Below, one piece after another: positions 11,599-23,326 of a stretch of 64,000 nucleotides of DNA. The notes beneath the pieces are model-generated. The model saw nothing but the letters and a program-made list of their open reading frames with translations, was not told the origin of the DNA and ran no database searches. This DNA comes from Alcaligenaceae bacterium. GTDB taxonomy: Bacteria; Pseudomonadota; Gammaproteobacteria; Burkholderiales; Burkholderiaceae_B. Positions within the stretch are counted from its first letter, which is position 1. Each line of letters opens with the position of its first letter. The position numbers and the translations under genes were made by a program. The DNA lies in contig JACCES010000012.1 in assembly GCA_013416455.1 (NCBI GenBank), positions 62,001 through 126,000 on the forward strand, given 5' to 3'.

Positions 11599-14028
11599 TC
11601 AGAACGGCACGACCTCGGGGTGCCGATGGCGTTCCTCGGTGCCGCTGCGCAACTGGTTGAGCAGGTCGCCGATGCCGTCGGTGATCGTGCCGCCCAGCAG
11701 CGCGTCGCTGGGCGAGGGCAGACCTACCCGCGCCACGGCCTGGCCGGGTGGATATTCCGTGAAATAGTATTCGCCGTCGATGCGATTGAGCCCCGGGGGC
11801 GGCGGCGGAGCCGGCACGACGGGCTCGTCCTTGAGCGCATGGCGCATGTAGTCCAGCCAGATCGGCAGGGCGGCGCCGCCGCCGGTTTCGCCGGAGCCCA
11901 GGGAGCGGGGCTGATCGAAGCCCATCCATACCACGCCTGAGACCCGCGGGGTGTATCCGGCGAACCATGCGTCGTGGGAATCATTGGTGGTGCCGGTCTT
12001 GCCGCCGATGTCGCCGCGCTTGAGTTCGCGGTGCACCCGGGCGCCCGTGCCGGATACGGTGACGCCCCGCAGCAGATCGTTCATGACGTAGGCGGTGCGC
12101 GCATCGATGACGCGCGCCGCGGCGTCGCCCGCCACCACCGGCTTTGCCTGCATGATCACCTTGCCGGTGCTGTCGGTGACGCGGTCGATCAGGTAGGGCG
12201 GCACGCGATAGCCCCCGTTGGCAAAGATGGCGTAGGCGCCGGCCAGTTGCAGCGGTGTCACGCTGCCCGCACCGAGAGCCAGCGGCAGCACGGCGGGCTG
12301 ACGCTCGCGGTCGAAACCGAAGCGCATGATGTAGTCCTGCACATATTTGGGGCCGACAGCCTGCATGATGCGGATCGACACCATGTTTCGCGACTTGTAC
12401 AGCCCCTGCCGCATGGTGAGCATGGGTTCGTAGGTGTTGCCGTAGTTCTTGGGCGACCATGGCTTGGAGCCCGTTTGCTGGGCCGTCAGCACGAACGGTT
12501 CGTCGGAAATCTGTGTGGCCGGCGTCAGGCCTTTTTCCAGCGAGGAGGCGTAGATGAAGGGCTTGAAGGCCGAACCGGGCTGCCGCCACGCCTGCGTGAC
12601 GCGGTTGAAGTTGCCGTCCTGGAAGTGGAAGCCGCCGACCATGGCCTGGACGGCGCCATCCTGTGGCCGCAGGGCTATCAGGGCGGCCTGTACGCTGGGC
12701 CTGTTGATGACTTCCCAGTAATCGCCGTTTTCATGCAGGTAGACGACCGAGCCCCGGCGTATGCGCACCTGGTCGTCGGCGTTCTTCACCAGGCCGCGGG
12801 CCACGATCTTCAGGGCGCGCTTGTCGGTGACTTCGATGATCTGCTGCGCCGTGCGCGCCACCACGATCTTGCTCGGGCCCGCTTCGAGCACCACGCCGGC
12901 CAGGAGGCTGCCGTTGTCCGGATGCTCGTCCTGCAGCGCATCGAGCAGCGCGTCGAAGCGGGCATGATCGGATTCGATGCCCGCGGGCAGGTCGAGATTC
13001 GCTTCGGGACCAGGATAGCGTGCGCGGCGCGTGTAGTCGAGGATGCCGTCGCGCACGGCCCGATAGGCTTTTTCCTGGTCGGCCGAGCTCACCGTGGTGT
13101 AGATGTTGAAGCCGCGCGAGTAGATGTCGTCCTGATAGACGTTGTAAAGCAGCTGGCGGGCCAGTTCGGCGACGTATTCGCCGTGGACGGCGTAGCCGCC
13201 GGCGGGGGTGCCGGGAGCCGAGCGCAATTCGATTTTCTGGTCTACCGCCTGCTGGTATTCGTCCTGGGTGAGATAGCCCAGCGACCGCATGCGGCCCAGC
13301 ACATAGAGCTGGCGCGAGCGGGCGCGGTCGAAGTTGGCGATCGGGTTGAAGCGCGAAGGCGCTTTGGGAATCCCGGCCAGCATGGCCGCTTCCGCGACCG
13401 AGACATCCCACAGCTGCTTGCCGAAATAGGTGCGCGACGCCGCCGCAAAGCCGTAAGCCCGGTGCCCCAGGTAGATCTGGTTCATGTAGAGATCGAGGAT
13501 CTGGTCCTTGGTGAGGGTGGCCTCGATCTTGAACGTGAGCAGCAGCTCGTAGAACTTGCGGGTGTAGGTTTTTTCCGACGATAGATAGAAATTGCGCGCC
13601 ACCTGCATGGTGATGGTGCTGGCGCCCTGCGATCTGGCCATGGTCGTCAGATTGGCCAGCGCCGCGCGCGCGACGCCCTTCCAGTCTATGCCGCCATGAC
13701 GGTAAAAATTGTCGTCTTCCGCTGCTAGAATGGCCGCTTTCATGACATCGGGGATCTCGTCGAAACGCAGCACATTGCGGCGCTCTTCGCCGAATTCGCC
13801 GATCAGGACCTTGTCGGCCGTATAGATGCGCAGCGGCACCCGCGGGCGGTAATCGATCATGGCGCTCAGGTCGGGCAGATTGGGCCAGGCGAGCGCCAGG
13901 GCGAGGGTGCCAAGCAGCACGCCCGAGAGCCCCAGGCCCGCGGCCAGTACCGCTGCCTTCAGAAGGAAACGGCTCAGCCATGAGCGCTGGTTGGAATTCT
14001 TTTCGGAGGATTGGGTATCGGTGCTCAT
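11599..14028 (-). CDS. mrcA: Penicillin-binding protein 1A (bifunctional transglycosylase/transpeptidase)
   Basis: 809 residues. One N-terminal membrane anchor (about 20-47) precedes a GT51 glycosyltransferase domain with the catalytic block EDDNFYRHGGID and QGASTITMQVARN. An OB-like linker and a transpeptidase domain follow: SxxK in GSAFKPF, SxN in KSRNM, and KTGTT. It polymerises and cross-links peptidoglycan on the periplasmic face of the inner membrane. All catalytic motifs are intact and the length matches class A PBPs. It is divergent from aroK, an arrangement common in Burkholderiales. Confidence 0.96.
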   Translation of the reverse strand: MSTDTQSSEKNSNQRSWLSRFLLKAAVLAAGLGLSGVLLGTLALALAWPNLPDLSAMIDYRPRVPLRIYTADKVLIGEFGEERRNVLRFDEIPDVMKAAILAAEDDNFYRHGGIDWKGVARAALANLTTMARSQGASTITMQVARNFYLSSEKTYTRKFYELLLTFKIEATLTKDQILDLYMNQIYLGHRAYGFAAASRTYFGKQLWDVSVAEAAMLAGIPKAPSRFNPIANFDRARSRQLYVLGRMRSLGYLTQDEYQQAVDQKIELRSAPGTPAGGYAVHGEYVAELARQLLYNVYQDDIYSRGFNIYTTVSSADQEKAYRAVRDGILDYTRRARYPGPEANLDLPAGIESDHARFDALLDALQDEHPDNGSLLAGVVLEAGPSKIVVARTAQQIIEVTDKRALKIVARGLVKNADDQVRIRRGSVVYLHENGDYWEVINRPSVQAALIALRPQDGAVQAMVGGFHFQDGNFNRVTQAWRQPGSAFKPFIYASSLEKGLTPATQISDEPFVLTAQQTGSKPWSPKNYGNTYEPMLTMRQGLYKSRNMVSIRIMQAVGPKYVQDYIMRFGFDRERQPAVLPLALGAGSVTPLQLAGAYAIFANGGYRVPPYLIDRVTDSTGKVIMQAKPVVAGDAAARVIDARTAYVMNDLLRGVTVSGTGARVHRELKRGDIGGKTGTTNDSHDAWFAGYTPRVSGVVWMGFDQPRSLGSGETGGGAALPIWLDYMRHALKDEPVVPAPPPPPGLNRIDGEYYFTEYPPGQAVARVGLPSPSDALLGGTITDGIGDLLNQLRSGTEERHRHPEVVPF

Positions 14029-14144
14029 CAGGGGCGATTTTAAGTCTTACGCCAGCCGGTCCTGGATGGGCGCATGGGCTTTATGTAACCGGATAATGCG
14101 ATAAAAACGGGGTTCGGTGCCCGTAAGCAGGTGATAATACACAA

Positions 14145-14741
14145 ATGAACGGAGTTTTACCTTCTGCCGGCAATGAACAGGAAACGGAAGAGCGGCTGTC
14201 CGTGGTATCCCTGCCCTATGAATACCCCGTGTTTCTGGTGGGGATGATGGGGGCGGGGAAGACGACGATCGGCCGTGGCCTGGCGCGCATCCTGGGCCGC
14301 GAATTCCTGGATCTCGATCACGAAATCGAGGCACGCTGCGGTGTCCGGATCGCCCATATCTTCGACATCGAAGGCGAGGAAGGGTTCCGCAGGCGTGAAC
14401 GATCCGTTCTGGAAGAATGCTCGGCGCGGCCCGATCTGGTGCTGGCCACCGGCGGCGGCGCGGTGCTTGCCCCCGAGAACCGCCGCCGCTTGAAGTCGCG
14501 CGGCGTCGTCGTCTATTTGCGGGCCACGCCCGAAGACCTGTACCGGCGGGTGGCCCGCGACCGCAGCCGCCCGCTGCTGCAAACGGCCGATCCCCAGGCG
14601 CGCATCCGTGAACTGGTCGCGGCGCGCGAGCCCTTATACGAAGAAGTCGCCGACGTCGTCTTCGATACGGGCAGCATGCCCGTGCAACAGGTCGTCAAGG
14701 CGTTGGTACCCCTGCTGCAAGGTTTCGAGGTGAAGGAATGA
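14145..14741 (+). CDS. aroK: Shikimate kinase
   Basis: 198 residues. Walker A MMGAGKTT near residue 35, the shikimate-binding DLDHEIE, GGGAV and the RPLL lid region are all present. It phosphorylates shikimate in aromatic amino acid synthesis. The N-terminal 25 residues before the kinase fold are not conserved-looking. A -10-like GATAAT ends only about 7 bases before the ATG at 14145, so either the message is nearly leaderless or the true start is downstream. It overlaps aroB by 4 bases (ATGA), indicating translational coupling. Confidence 0.95.
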   Translation: MNGVLPSAGNEQETEERLSVVSLPYEYPVFLVGMMGAGKTTIGRGLARILGREFLDLDHEIEARCGVRIAHIFDIEGEEGFRRRERSVLEECSARPDLVLATGGGAVLAPENRRRLKSRGVVVYLRATPEDLYRRVARDRSRPLLQTADPQARIRELVAAREPLYEEVADVVFDTGSMPVQQVVKALVPLLQGFEVKE

Positions 14742-15826
14742 CCATAGTGCGTGTAACCACCCCTGGCGGGGATTATCCCATCCACATCGAAGATGGCCGG
14801 CTGGACAGGCTGGCGGAGGCCGTCCCCGCCGATGCCACCGCCATCGCGCTGGTGAGCAATTCCGCGATCCTGGGCTGCTATGGCGAGCGCGTGCGCCGTG
14901 CCCTCGCCGTCGCGGGCAAGCCCGTGGTGGAAGTGGTGCTGCCCGAGGGCGAGGCCCACAAGAGCTGGCAATCCCTCAACATGATTTTCGACGCTTTGTT
15001 ACAAAATGGCCTGGATCGCAAGGCCGTGCTTGTTGCTTTTGGGGGAGGAGTGGTCGGCGACATGGGCGGTTTCGCCGCTGCCTGCTACATGCGCGGCATC
15101 CGCTACATCCAGGTTCCCACCACCTTGCTGGCGCAGGTGGATTCGTCCGTGGGCGGCAAGACGGCCATCAATCATCCCCTGGGCAAGAACATGATCGGCG
15201 CCTTCTACCAGCCGATTTCGGTCGAGATCGACCCGCAGGTGCTGGCGACGCTGCCGCCGCGCGAGATTTCCGCCGGGCTGGCGGAAGTGGTCAAGTACGG
15301 CCTGATCATCGATGCGGAATTCTTCTCCTGGTGCGAGGAAAACGCGGCCGCGCTGCGGGCCCTGGATCTGGAAGCCGTCGCTTATGCGATCCGCCGCTCC
15401 TGCGAATTGAAGGCGCGGGTGGTGTCGCAGGACGAGCGCGAAAGCGGCATGCGGGCCATCCTGAATCTCGGCCATACCTTCGGCCATGCCATCGAGGCGG
15501 GGCTGGGCTATGGCGAATGGTTGCATGGCGAGGCGGTCGGTTGCGGCATGGTGCAGGCGGCGGAACTCTCGGCCGACCTGCTGGGGCTGCCCGGTGAAGA
15601 CGTCGAGCGAGTGCGCCGTGTGGTGGAAGCCATCGGCTGCCCGGTCGTGGCGCCCGATCTGGGCGATGCACGCTGGATAGAGCTCATGCTGCATGACAAG
15701 AAGGCTGAGGGCGGCAAGCTGCGTTTCGTGCTGCTGCCGCGCATTGGCGAGGCCGAATGCCGGGATGTCGATGAAGCGGCGCTCGGGCCGGTGTTCAAGC
15801 GCACTGTGGCCGCCAGCGGGGGCTGA
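14738..15826 (+). CDS. aroB: 3-dehydroquinate synthase
   Basis: 362 residues. It converts DAHP to 3-dehydroquinate, the second shikimate-pathway step, using NAD+ and a divalent metal. Visible motifs are [13 protein letters not shown], the substrate-binding block [14 protein letters not shown] near residue 140, and the metal ligands in GHTFGHAIE and LHGEAV. Length is normal. It is coupled to aroK by an ATGA overlap and is followed 4 bases later by dgt, so aroK-aroB-dgt form an operon. Confidence 0.97.
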   Translation: MTIVRVTTPGGDYPIHIEDGRLDRLAEAVPADATAIALVSNSAILGCYGERVRRALAVAGKPVVEVVLPEGEAHKSWQSLNMIFDALLQNGLDRKAVLVAFGGGVVGDMGGFAAACYMRGIRYIQVPTTLLAQVDSSVGGKTAINHPLGKNMIGAFYQPISVEIDPQVLATLPPREISAGLAEVVKYGLIIDAEFFSWCEENAAALRALDLEAVAYAIRRSCELKARVVSQDERESGMRAILNLGHTFGHAIEAGLGYGEWLHGEAVGCGMVQAAELSADLLGLPGEDVERVRRVVEAIGCPVVAPDLGDARWIELMLHDKKAEGGKLRFVLLPRIGEAECRDVDEAALGPVFKRTVAASGG

Positions 15827-15830
15827 CCGT

Positions 15831-16955
15831 ATGCCGAGGCTCGCACCTTATGCCTGCGACCCCGACCGTTCCGCCGGCCGCCGTCATCCTGAAGCCGAGC
15901 CGCAAGGCCGCAATCATTTCCAGCGTGACCGGGACCGCATCGTCCATTGCCATGCCTTCCGGCTGCTCGAATACAAGACCCAGGTATTCATCAACCACGA
16001 AGGCGACCTGTTCCGCACCCGCCTCACCCACAGCATAGAAGTCGCCCAGATCGCGCGCACCATCGCCCGCAACCTGGAGCTGCATGAAGACCTGATCGAA
16101 GCCATTTCGCTGGCTCATGATCTGGGACACACCCCTTTCGGCCATGCCGGCCAGGACGAACTCAATGCCTGCATGAACGAGTTCGCGCCCGATGCCGGCG
16201 GCTTCGAGCACAATCTGCAGAGCCTGCGGGTGGTGGACGAACTCGAAGAACGCTATGCGGAATTCAATGGGCTGAACCTGTGTTTCGAGACCCGGGAAGG
16301 CATCCTCAAGCATTGTTCGGCGCGGCATGCCGCCCGTCTGGGAGACGTGGGGCGCCGCTTCATCGAGCGTCGCCAGCCGTCCCTCGAAGCCCAGGTGGCC
16401 AATCTGGCCGACGAGATCGCCTACAACAACCACGATATCGATGACGGGCTCCGTTCCGGCCTGATCACCATCGAACAGCTGCTGGAAGTCGGCATCTTCG
16501 CCCGGCACCACGATGCCGTGGTGCGCCGCTATCCGCGCCTGGAGCGCCGCCGCCTGGTGGGCGAGATCATACGCAGCATGATCAATACCCTGGTCATCGA
16601 CCTGACCGACACCACCCGCGCGCGCCTGGCTGAACTGAAACCGGCGTCGCTGGACGATGTGAGAGCGGCGCCCACGCTGGCGTCTTTCTCGCCAGAGGTG
16701 CGCCGAGAGGCCGACGAGCTCAAGCGTTTCCTGATGCGCAATCTTTACCGGCATTCCCGTGTCATGCGCATGACCGGCAAGGCCCGGCGCATCGTCCGCG
16801 AGCTTTTCGTGGCCTTCCGCGACGAACCGCGTCTGCTGTCCGGCGAATACCAGCGCGACGAGCCGGTGCAGCAGGCCCGCGCGATCGCCGACTACATCGC
16901 CGGCATGACCGACCGCTACGCCATCAGCGAGCACCGGAACCTGTTTCAGATGTAG
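15831..16955 (+). CDS. dgt: Deoxyguanosinetriphosphate triphosphohydrolase-like protein (dNTPase)
   Basis: 374 residues of the HD superfamily. The metal site is visible as H in RLTHSIEV, the HD pair in [13 protein letters not shown], and the later D in [14 protein letters not shown]. The family hydrolyses dNTPs to deoxynucleosides and triphosphate. The ATG at 15831, 4 bases after the aroB stop, gives [11 protein letters not shown] and is preferred over the longer frame that overlaps aroB. Placement after aroB is usual in Burkholderiales. Confidence 0.92.
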   Translation: MPRLAPYACDPDRSAGRRHPEAEPQGRNHFQRDRDRIVHCHAFRLLEYKTQVFINHEGDLFRTRLTHSIEVAQIARTIARNLELHEDLIEAISLAHDLGHTPFGHAGQDELNACMNEFAPDAGGFEHNLQSLRVVDELEERYAEFNGLNLCFETREGILKHCSARHAARLGDVGRRFIERRQPSLEAQVANLADEIAYNNHDIDDGLRSGLITIEQLLEVGIFARHHDAVVRRYPRLERRRLVGEIIRSMINTLVIDLTDTTRARLAELKPASLDDVRAAPTLASFSPEVRREADELKRFLMRNLYRHSRVMRMTGKARRIVRELFVAFRDEPRLLSGEYQRDEPVQQARAIADYIAGMTDRYAISEHRNLFQM

Positions 16956-17007
16956 GGCCTGGCGAATCCGGGCCTTCATCTGTATGGCTGGCCTGCTGAA
17001 TCCAGTG

Positions 17008-19848
17008 TTACAGCAGCGGCGCCAGGTAGCGGCCGGTATGGCTTTCCGGGCAGGCCGCAATGTCTTCCGGCGTCCCCTGGGCGACGATGCGGCCGCCGCC
17101 GCTGCCGCCCTCGGGGCCCATGTCGACCACCCAGTCCGCCGTCTTGATCACGTCCAGGTTGTGTTCAATGACCACCACGGTGTTACCCGCGTCCACCAGC
17201 TTGCGCAGGACGTCGAGCAGCAGGGCGATGTCCTGGAAATGCAGCCCCGTGGTGGGCTCGTCCAGAATGTAGAGCGTGCGCCCAGTGCTGCGGCGCGAGA
17301 GTTCCTGCGAAAGCTTGACGCGCTGCGCCTCGCCGCCAGACAGCGTGGTGGCGCTCTGCCCCAGCCGCAGGTAGGACAGCCCGACGTCCATCAACGTGTT
17401 CAGCTTGCGGGCCACGGCCGGCACGGAGCTGAAACAGGCCAGCGCCTGTTCCACCGTCAGATCGAGCACTTCGCTGATGTTGCGTCCGCGATAGCGGATT
17501 TCCAGGGTCTCGCGGTTGTAGCGTTTGCCGCCGCAGACGTCGCAATTGACGTACATATCGGGCAGGAAGTGCATTTCCACCTTGACCACGCCATCGCCCT
17601 GGCAGGCTTCGCAGCGCCCGCCTCTCACGTTGAATGAGAAGCGGCCCGGATCGTAGCCGCGTGTGCGGGCTTCGGGCACGCCGGCGAACAGTTCCCGTAT
17701 GGGGGTGAACATGCCCGTATAGGTGGCTGGATTGCTGCGCGGGGTGCGGCCGATCGGGCTTTGATCGACATTGATGATTTTGTCGAAATGCGCCAGGCCG
17801 TCCAGGCTGTCGTAGGGGGCGGGCTCAGTCTGCGCGCGGTGGAGTGCGCGCGCGACGGCGGTGGCCAGCGTGTCGTTGATGAGCGTGGACTTGCCCGACC
17901 CGGAAACGCCCGTTACGCAGACGAAGCGGCCAGCCGGGATGGACAGGTCGACGGCCTGCAGATTGTTGCCTCTGGCCCCCTTGAGCACCAGCCGGGGCTG
18001 ACCCGGCTCGATCGGCCGGCGGGCGGGGATTTCTATGCGGCGCGCGCCGCTGAGGTATTGGCCGGTCAGGGACGCGGTGTCGGCGGCGATGTCCTGGGGA
18101 GTGCCGGAGGAAACCACCTCGCCGCCGTGCTCGCCCGCGCCCGGGCCCATATCGAGCACGAAATCGGCCGAACGGATCATGTCTTCGTCGTGTTCCACCA
18201 CGATGACGCTGTTGCCCAGGTCGCGCAGATGGCGCAAGGTCTGGATCAGTCGGTCGTTGTCGCGCTGGTGCAGGCCGATGGAAGGTTCGTCGAGCACATA
18301 CATGACGCCGGTCAGCCCTGAGCCGATCTGGCTGGCCAGGCGGATGCGCTGGGCTTCGCCGCCCGAGATCGTGTCGGCGCTGCGGTCCAGCGACAGATAG
18401 CTCAGCCCGACGTTGTTCAGGAAGCGCAGCCGGGCGACGATCTCGCGGATGATGCGTTCGGCGACTTCCTTGCGAGCGCCGTGCAGCGACAGGTTCTCGA
18501 ACCATTCCAGGCAGGCGAGCAGCGAGAGCGCGCCGACTTCGTAGATGGGGCGGCCGCGGCGCGATTGAACGCCGGGCTCGTCGCCGATCAGCACGTGCCG
18601 CGCGTCGGTGCGCAGCCTGGATCCATGGCAGTCCGGGCACACCTTGTTATGGCGCAGTTTGCCGAGTTCTTCGCGCACCGCGCCGGAGTCGGTTTCGCGC
18701 CAGCGGCGCTCCAGGTTGGGGATCACCCCTTCGAAAGGGTGTTTCTTGACGGTGCTGCGCCCTTTTTCGTTGATGTAGAGAAAGGGGATTTCTTCGTCGC
18801 CGGAGCCATACAGTACCCGCTGGCGGATGTCTTCGGGCAGCGCCTCGAAGGGGGTTTCCAGGTCGAAGCCGTAGTGGGCGGCCAGGCTGGTGAGCAGGGT
18901 GTGCGTGAAGGCATTGCGCCGGTCCCAGCCGGCGATGGCGCCGCTTGCCAGGCTGAGTTCAGGGAAGGCGACGATGCGGCGCGGGTCGAAGACTTCGACG
19001 TTGCCCAGGCCGTCGCAGGTCGGGCAGGCCCCGGCGGGGTTGTTGAAGCTGAAGAGCCGGGGCTCCATTTCGGTAAGGCTGTGATGGCAGACCGGGCAGG
19101 CATAGTGGCTGGAGAACGAATGTTCCTTGCCGCTGTCCATGTCCAGCGCGATGGCGCGCCCGTCGGCCAGCCGCAGGGCGGTTTCGAAGCTTTCGCTCAG
19201 GCGCTGCTTGGCCTCGGGCCGGATGCGCAGGCGGTCCACCACGACGTCGACATCGTGCTTTTCCGTTTTCTTCAGCGGTGCGACGTCTTCCATGGGCAGC
19301 ATCTGGCCATCGATGCGCAGCCGCACGTAGCCCTGGGCCTGCAGGCTGGCGAATTCGTCCTCGAAGCTGCCCTTGCGGCTGCGCGCCACCGGCGCCAGGA
19401 TGGCCAGACGGCTTTCCGGCGCCCAATCCAGGACGCTGTCCACCATTTGCGCCACGCTCTGGGCCTGTAGCGGCAGCCCGTGTTCCGGGCAATAAGGGGT
19501 GCCGACGCGCGCGTACAATAGGCGCAGGTAGTCGTGGATTTCAGTGATGGTGCCCACCGTGGAGCGCGGATTGTGGCCGGCCGACTTCTGTTCGATGGAA
19601 ATCGCCGGCGACAACCCCTCGATCAGATCCACGTCGGGCTTGCTCATCAGTTGCAGGAACTGCCGGGCGTAGGCCGACAGGCTCTCTACATAGCGGCGCT
19701 GCCCCTCGGCATAGAGCGTATCGAATGCCAGCGACGATTTGCCCGAGCCCGACAGGCCGGTCACCACCACCAGCTTGTGCCGGGGCAGGTCAATGGAGAC
19801 GTTCTTCAGGTTGTGCGTGCGCGCGCCGCGAATGCGGATTTCTTCCAT
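17008..19848 (-). CDS. uvrA: Excinuclease ABC subunit A
   Basis: 946 residues from the ATG at 19848 ([14 protein letters not shown]), which matches the family start; an upstream in-frame ATG at 19881 would add 11 residues. There are two ABC ATPase modules: Walker [10 protein letters not shown] and GVSGSGKST, signatures ISGGEAQR and LSGGEAQR. Zinc fingers include CPVCHHS...CPTC and CEAC...CDVCGG. UvrA recognises DNA damage and loads UvrB in nucleotide excision repair. I saw no LexA-type CTGT-N8-ACAG box in the 84 bases before the MFS gene, so SOS control is not supported here. Confidence 0.97.
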   Translation of the reverse strand: MEEIRIRGARTHNLKNVSIDLPRHKLVVVTGLSGSGKSSLAFDTLYAEGQRRYVESLSAYARQFLQLMSKPDVDLIEGLSPAISIEQKSAGHNPRSTVGTITEIHDYLRLLYARVGTPYCPEHGLPLQAQSVAQMVDSVLDWAPESRLAILAPVARSRKGSFEDEFASLQAQGYVRLRIDGQMLPMEDVAPLKKTEKHDVDVVVDRLRIRPEAKQRLSESFETALRLADGRAIALDMDSGKEHSFSSHYACPVCHHSLTEMEPRLFSFNNPAGACPTCDGLGNVEVFDPRRIVAFPELSLASGAIAGWDRRNAFTHTLLTSLAAHYGFDLETPFEALPEDIRQRVLYGSGDEEIPFLYINEKGRSTVKKHPFEGVIPNLERRWRETDSGAVREELGKLRHNKVCPDCHGSRLRTDARHVLIGDEPGVQSRRGRPIYEVGALSLLACLEWFENLSLHGARKEVAERIIREIVARLRFLNNVGLSYLSLDRSADTISGGEAQRIRLASQIGSGLTGVMYVLDEPSIGLHQRDNDRLIQTLRHLRDLGNSVIVVEHDEDMIRSADFVLDMGPGAGEHGGEVVSSGTPQDIAADTASLTGQYLSGARRIEIPARRPIEPGQPRLVLKGARGNNLQAVDLSIPAGRFVCVTGVSGSGKSTLINDTLATAVARALHRAQTEPAPYDSLDGLAHFDKIINVDQSPIGRTPRSNPATYTGMFTPIRELFAGVPEARTRGYDPGRFSFNVRGGRCEACQGDGVVKVEMHFLPDMYVNCDVCGGKRYNRETLEIRYRGRNISEVLDLTVEQALACFSSVPAVARKLNTLMDVGLSYLRLGQSATTLSGGEAQRVKLSQELSRRSTGRTLYILDEPTTGLHFQDIALLLDVLRKLVDAGNTVVVIEHNLDVIKTADWVVDMGPEGGSGGGRIVAQGTPEDIAACPESHTGRYLAPLL

Positions 19849-19932
19849 CCCGTGTCCATGCCTAGGTTTACCAATGGCCAACTTGCTACTATAGCGCGCA
19901 GTGCATTTCCACGAATCCGAGAGTAAGCTTTC

Positions 19933-21135
19933 ATGACCCAGGCAGCCGCAAGCGCTGACAAACCACGACGCCTAAAACTGACCCCCGTCGAACGCAAGGC
20001 CAGCATCATGCTGGCGCTGCTGTTTGCCTCGCGCATGCTGGGCCTGTTCCTGCTTACGCCCGTGTTCGCCGTGGCCGCCCAGGCCATTCCCGGCGGCAAT
20101 GACGCCACCCGTGTCGGTCTGGCGCTGGGCGCCTACGGCCTGACCCAGGCCATCATGCAGATTCCGCTCGGCATGGCCTCCGACCGCTACGGCCGGCGTG
20201 TGGTCATCGTGGGGGGCATGGTGCTTTTCGTCATCGGCGGTGTCATCTGCGCGCTGGCGAATGATGTCGACTGGATCATTGCCGGGCGCACACTCCAGGG
20301 GCTGGGCGCCGTGTCGGCCGCCATCACGGCGTGGGTGGCCGATGCCACGCGGCCGGAAGTGCGCACCCGCGCCATGGCCATGGTCGGGGCATCGATCGGG
20401 CTGTCATTTGCCGTGTCCCTGGTGCTGTCGCCGGTCATCGTCGGCAGTTTCGGCCTGTCGGGCCTGTTCTGGGCGATCAGCCTGCTGGGTTTCATATGCC
20501 TGCTGATCGCGGGCTTTGCCGTTCCCGCCGTTCCCAGACAGGAAGAAGACATCGTTCAGGCGCGTGTGCGCGACGTACTCTCGCATGGCGATCTGCTGCG
20601 GCTGAATTTCGGCGTCTTCGTGCTGCATGGCGTGCTGATGTCGCTGTTCATCGTCATGCCCGGCCTGCTGGCGCAACTGGGCGGCTATGATTCAGGCAGC
20701 CTCTGGAAGGTGTACCTGCCGGTGATCGCTCTGTCCTTCGTGGCCATGGTGCCCGCGGTCTTCTATACCGAGACGCGCCGTCTGCACAAGCATGCGCTGG
20801 AAGCCGCCGTGGCGGGCATGGCGGTGGTGCTGGCCCTGATGCCCTGGTTCACGGATTCCTTCTCCGCCATCTTCGCGCTGCTGGTGCTCTTCTTCGTGGC
20901 CTTCAATGTGCTGGAGGCCCTGCAGCCGTCGCTGGTGTCGCGGGTGGCGCCGGCCGCCTACAAGGGGCTGGCGCTGGGTTTCTACAATACCTCGCAGTCG
21001 CTGGGCGTCTTTCTTGGGGGCGTCATGGGCGGTGTGCTGGCGGGGCAGGGCCGCGGCGCCCATGTGTTCTGGCTGTCGGCCGCGCTCAGTGCGCTGTGGC
21101 TGCTGACCGCTCGCGGCATGAAGCAGCCCGACTGA
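19933..21135 (+). CDS. MFS transporter (YajR-like, without the C-terminal soluble domain)
   Basis: 400 residues with about twelve membrane helices. The MFS loop motif appears as [12 protein letters not shown] between helices 2 and 3. It is a proton-coupled drug/metabolite antiporter-type member of the family; the substrate cannot be read from the sequence. It sits between uvrA (divergent) and ssb, a conserved position in this order of bacteria. The protein ends right after helix 12, so the ferredoxin-like C-terminal domain of E. coli YajR is absent. Confidence 0.85.
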   Translation: MTQAAASADKPRRLKLTPVERKASIMLALLFASRMLGLFLLTPVFAVAAQAIPGGNDATRVGLALGAYGLTQAIMQIPLGMASDRYGRRVVIVGGMVLFVIGGVICALANDVDWIIAGRTLQGLGAVSAAITAWVADATRPEVRTRAMAMVGASIGLSFAVSLVLSPVIVGSFGLSGLFWAISLLGFICLLIAGFAVPAVPRQEEDIVQARVRDVLSHGDLLRLNFGVFVLHGVLMSLFIVMPGLLAQLGGYDSGSLWKVYLPVIALSFVAMVPAVFYTETRRLHKHALEAAVAGMAVVLALMPWFTDSFSAIFALLVLFFVAFNVLEALQPSLVSRVAPAAYKGLALGFYNTSQSLGVFLGGVMGGVLAGQGRGAHVFWLSAALSALWLLTARGMKQPD

Positions 21136-21285
21136 AGCGCGGGTGCGTCGCCATGGCCGCGCGCGGCGTCCGGGCCGCGGGTGTGGATGCTCGAGTCTCT
21201 CCGTACATGCACGTGCGGCGGTGTCCTTACGTGCGACTATGCACGATAATCATGGAAATCCCTTTTCAACATACAGGTGCAAAAC

Positions 21286-21777
21286 ATGGCCTCCGTCAAC
21301 AAAGTCATTCTCGTCGGCAATCTCGGCCGGGATCCCGAAGTCCGCTACAGCCCCGACGGCGCGGCAATCTGCAACGTCTCGGTGGCCACCACCTCACAAT
21401 GGAAGGACCGCAACACCGGCGAGCGCCGTGAAGAAACCGAGTGGCATCGCGTCGTCTTCTACAACCGCCTGGCGGAAATCGCCGGCGAATACCTGCGCAA
21501 GGGCCGCTCCGTCTATGTGGAAGGCCGCCTCAAGACCCGCAAATGGCAGGACAAGGACACCGGCCAGGACCGCTATTCCACCGAAATCGTTGCTGACCAG
21601 ATGCAGATGCTGGGCGGCCGTGGCGATGACATGGGCGGTGGCGGTGGCGGCGGCGACTTCAATCAGGCGCCGGCCCCGTCGCGCGCCCCGCAGCAGCGTC
21701 CCGCGCCCGCGCAGCAGCGCCCCGCCGCGCAAGAGCCCACCAACCTGGCGGACATGGACGACGACATTCCGTTCTAG
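21286..21777 (+). CDS. ssb: Single-stranded DNA-binding protein
   Basis: 163 residues: an N-terminal OB fold ([18 protein letters not shown]..., about 1-110), a Gly/Pro/Gln-rich linker, and the conserved acidic tail DMDDDIPF that recruits replication and repair proteins. The ATG at 21286 is chosen over the GTG at 21277 because the family starts MASVNKV. A GATAAT -10-like box lies at 21245-21250. Divergent uvrA and ssb with an MFS gene between them is a familiar layout in Burkholderiales. Confidence 0.96.
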   Translation: MASVNKVILVGNLGRDPEVRYSPDGAAICNVSVATTSQWKDRNTGERREETEWHRVVFYNRLAEIAGEYLRKGRSVYVEGRLKTRKWQDKDTGQDRYSTEIVADQMQMLGGRGDDMGGGGGGGDFNQAPAPSRAPQQRPAPAQQRPAAQEPTNLADMDDDIPF

Positions 21778-21791
21778 AACCTGCCGGGCAC

Positions 21792-22988
21792 TCAACGAGG
21801 CCTGGCCGCTGGCGGCCGTGCCCGCAGCAGCACCAGCGCCCCGAAGGCGGCCACGCCAATTGCGCCGGACAGCCACAGGGCGTTGGCTCCCCAGGCATCC
21901 AATGCCAGCCCGAAAATGAACGGGGACAATGCCTGCGCGACCCGCGACGGCATCATCAGCCAGCCCTGGCGGGCGCCGTAGCCCTGGGTGCCGAACAGCG
22001 CGAGCGGCAGCGTCCCCTTCGCGATGGTCAGGATACCGTTGCCCAGGCCATGCAGAATGGCGAAGGCGGGTGCCATCGCGGGGCCGGCCACCAGCAGGAC
22101 GGCCACGCCCAGGGGGTGGGTCAGGGCCGCCAGGCGCGCCGACAGCAATGGATGCACCCTGCGCAGGAAGCCGAATTCGAGCAAGCGGCCGGCGACCTGC
22201 GCGGGGCCGATGAGCGCCCCGATGCCCACCGCCGCCGCGAGGCTGGCGCCGGAGGCCTCAAGTATGCGCGGCAGATGCGTGGCCATTGCCGTGCTGATGA
22301 ACCAGGCCGCGGCGAACACGAAAGCAACAAGGCCGATTGTCCATCCCTGGCGATCAGGCTCCAGGGCGGGAGCCGGCACCGTTGCCGGCGCGTCGCCCGC
22401 GGCGGGTTCTTCCGCCGTGGCGCCAGCCGGCGCTTTCGGGAGCCAGGCATTCAATGGCAGGCCGATCAGCAAATGCATGGCCGCCCAGCCGAAACAGGCG
22501 CCACGCCACCCGGACACGGCCTCCATCCAGGCCGACATCGGCCACCCGACCGTGCTGGCGAAGCCCGCAAGCAGCGTGATCCCCGTGATTGCGCCCCTGG
22601 CATTGGAGCCGTACAGCCGGACCAGGCTCGAGAAGGCCGCATCGTACAGGCCGGCGCCCATTGCCACGCCGATGACGAGCCAGGCGGCAACCATCGTCCA
22701 TAGGCCCTGAGCCAGCCCGAGCAGGATCAGGCCGAGCGAGAACAGGAGACTGGTGCCGATCAGAACGACACGGCCGCTGTGACGGTCGATCATCCGGCCC
22801 GCCCAGGGGCCGATCAGGGCGGAAGCCCCCAGCGCGCCCGAGAAGGCCGCATAGACGGTCGGGGTGGACAGGCCCAGGTCGCCGGCCATGGGAACGGCCA
22901 GCACCGCCGGCAGATAGTACGAAGATGCCCAGGCCAGCGTCTGGGCCGTGCCCAGGGTGCCGACGACTCTTGCCGATGCGCCCGCCAT
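21792..22988 (-). CDS. MFS transporter, substrate unknown
   Basis: 398 residues with about twelve membrane segments and a central cytoplasmic Ala/Pro-rich loop (about 190-215). The MFS motif is GRMIDRHSGRVV. The N-terminus (TLAWASSYYLPAVLA) resembles MFS_1 carriers often found near organic-acid catabolic genes. It is on the same strand as the lyase/CoA-transferase genes but separated from them by 338 bases. It converges with ssb 14 bases away, so it marks the edge of the accessory block. Confidence 0.8.
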   Translation of the reverse strand: MAGASARVVGTLGTAQTLAWASSYYLPAVLAVPMAGDLGLSTPTVYAAFSGALGASALIGPWAGRMIDRHSGRVVLIGTSLLFSLGLILLGLAQGLWTMVAAWLVIGVAMGAGLYDAAFSSLVRLYGSNARGAITGITLLAGFASTVGWPMSAWMEAVSGWRGACFGWAAMHLLIGLPLNAWLPKAPAGATAEEPAAGDAPATVPAPALEPDRQGWTIGLVAFVFAAAWFISTAMATHLPRILEASGASLAAAVGIGALIGPAQVAGRLLEFGFLRRVHPLLSARLAALTHPLGVAVLLVAGPAMAPAFAILHGLGNGILTIAKGTLPLALFGTQGYGARQGWLMMPSRVAQALSPFIFGLALDAWGANALWLSGAIGVAAFGALVLLRARPPAARPR

Positions 22989-23326
22989 GGCTCAGCCCCG
23001 CATGGCCCGGGGGCTATGCCGGCCTTTGCGCTGATCGGGGGGATGCCTGTTCGGCCACGGCACTGTTACGGGTTTCAGGGGTGGCTGCATAAGCCTGTCC
23101 AGGGTGCGGCCGATCAGTCCCATTCGTTGTTCATCCAGATCCAGGGCAGGCTTCGTGCGTGCGGAAAAACCGATTCTGGACCATTCGAAAATGAACTGCA
23201 AGCGACCTGCCGCTGGACTGTGGTGGTTCATGGGCGGCCCCGCCGATCGTCCGCCGCAAGGACGATGCGAGCACGCACTGCGATCCCAACCGGATGGCCT
23301 CGCAGAGATGCCCGCGTATTTGCCGT
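22989..23326. other. Intergenic stretch without a recognisable gene
   Basis: 338 bases between the MFS gene and the lyase gene. Open frames on both strands give Arg/Pro/Ser-rich translations with no family resemblance. I see no strong terminator or promoter. It may hold the MFS promoter or be a decayed gene. Confidence 0.5.

Noticed and set aside
19849-19932. Possible LexA box between uvrA and the MFS gene
   Set aside because: No CTGT-N8-ACAG pattern is present, so SOS regulation was not annotated.
22992-23326. Open frames on both strands in the gap after the MFS gene
   Set aside because: Translations are Arg/Pro/Ser-rich and resemble nothing; no ribosome-binding site supports them.
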